8,105 nt of DNA, from assembly GCA_902562015.1 (NCBI GenBank), contig CACERX010000048.1:1-8105 (forward strand), read 5' to 3'. Source of the stretch: an uncultured SAR324 cluster bacterium. Lineage in GTDB: Bacteria > SAR324 > NAC60-12. The translations under genes were made by a program, and so were the position numbers. This document shows, in pieces, positions 7,463 through 8,105 of this stretch (the first letter of the stretch is position 1; each line of letters begins with the position of its first letter). Below the pieces are notes generated by a model. It was not told the origin of the DNA. It did not search any database and saw only the letters and a list, made by a program, of their open reading frames with translations.

Positions 7463-8105
7463 TATTTTTTCTGACTTAATCCACCGGAAATGTTGTGTTT
7501 ATGATCATGTTGATGACTGTATATGGCCAAGCTACTCCCTGAATCTACGCCAAAAAGGCGTAAATATTCTGGATGCTGAGTTACATCTTTCGGCTTTCCT
7601 TCACAACAAATATGCTGGTTTAGGCATATCACTCTATCAGTTGATGCCATTACGACATGTATATTATGTGAAACCATTAGTACACCGCAACCAAGTTTTT
7701 TTTGCAGGTTCCCTATTAAATTATATAATTCGGATTCCCCCATATAATCAACTGCTTGTACAGGCTCATCCAGTACAAGTAATTCAGGATTTCGTAGTAG
7801 CGCTCTAGCAAGCATTACACGTTGGTATTCTCCACCTGAGAGCTGAGAAATAGGTTTGTCTTTCAATGACTGAACTCCTGTTTCCCCAAGTGAAGTTTCA
7901 ATTTGGCTCTTGGAATAATTTCCAGTCAGATTCATTAATCTGCTGACTGAAAGTGGCAGAACTGGATTATAAACTGCTCTTTGTGGAAGGTATCCAATTC
8001 TGAGTTTAGGTTTACGATATATGTAGCCTGAACTGCATGAAATTAAGCCTAAAAGTAATCGTAGTAATGTTGTTTTTCCCGCGCCATTGGGACCAATTAC
8101 TGTCA
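7462..8105 (-). CDS. znuC: Zinc ABC transporter ATP-binding protein ZnuC (partial, N-terminus outside window)
   Basis: Cytoplasmic ATPase that powers the ZnuB permease. The reading frame is open from the right edge to the stop at 7464-7462; 213 codons plus two bases are present, and about 33 N-terminal residues are missing by comparison with E. coli ZnuC. Visible: Walker A GPNGAGKT (8094-8071), Q-loop GYLPQ, signature LSGGEYQ (7842-7822), Walker B LLVLDEP, and H-loop VSHN. The stretch CLNQHICCEGKP and the His-rich tail YSHQHDHKHN (7521-7492) are diagnostic of ZnuC rather than a generic ABC ATPase; the histidines may touch zinc. An internal ATG at 7935 is not the start, because Walker A lies upstream of it in the same frame. 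After Walker B it has EPVQAVDY where E. coli has EPTQGVDV, a tolerated family variation. Stop and znuB start overlap as TAATG. Confidence 0.95.
   Translation of the reverse strand, partial: TVIGPNGAGKTTLLRLLLGLISCSSGYIYRKPKLRIGYLPQRAVYNPVLPLSVSRLMNLTGNYSKSQIETSLGETGVQSLKDKPISQLSGGEYQRVMLARALLRNPELLVLDEPVQAVDYMGESELYNLIGNLQKKLGCGVLMVSHNIHVVMASTDRVICLNQHICCEGKPKDVTQHPEYLRLFGVDSGSSLAIYSHQHDHKHNISGGLSQKK

Noticed and set aside
7341..7808. 155-codon open frame on the + strand across the znuB/znuC junction
   Set aside because: It is antisense to two well-recognised genes, its translation shows no family resemblance or domain, and no ribosome binding site is evident. It is a shadow of znuB and znuC codon use.

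Overview
The window is AT-rich bacterial chromosomal DNA, with spacers clearly more AT-rich than the genes. It holds five recognisable metabolic and transport genes and no mobile element, CRISPR array, rRNA or tRNA that I can see. The family types fit a Gram-negative bacterium of proteobacterial type: a single-chain indolepyruvate:ferredoxin oxidoreductase of about 1,160 residues, a ZnuC with the histidine-rich tail found in E. coli, and a full-length HemN. The ZnuC wording after Walker B (EPVQAVD rather than EPTQGVD) recalls alphaproteobacterial ZnuC from memory, but I would not place the organism more finely from this window.

Layout. Bases 1-441 carry no supportable gene. They form an AT-rich leader with one perfect 8+1+8 palindrome (382-398) just upstream of the first gene. 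On the + strand follow the fused oxidoreductase (442-3933) and, after 61 bases, GDP-L-fucose synthase fcl (3995-4936). A perfect 10-bp stem-loop at 4949-4976 lies in the convergent gap and probably ends the + strand transcript. On the - strand, entering from the right edge, come znuC (7462 to beyond 8105, N-terminus outside the window), znuB (6659-7462, start overlapping the znuC stop as TAATG), a 230-base AT-rich gap containing a short direct repeat, and hemN (5042-6427).

How the genes relate. Only znuC and znuB clearly work together, as the ATPase and permease of a zinc importer; the binding protein ZnuA and regulator Zur should lie beyond the right edge if present. The oxidoreductase (2-oxoacid to acyl-CoA plus reduced ferredoxin), Fcl (last step of GDP-L-fucose synthesis for surface glycans) and HemN (oxygen-independent haem synthesis) belong to different pathways. 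Both the oxidoreductase and HemN carry oxygen-sensitive Fe-S chemistry, which is compatible with life at low or varying oxygen but does not prove it. This is mostly an ordinary housekeeping or metabolic region. I do not see a convincing new system. The points worth a second look are the candidate operator before the oxidoreductase, its cysteine pattern, and fcl lying apart from gmd.
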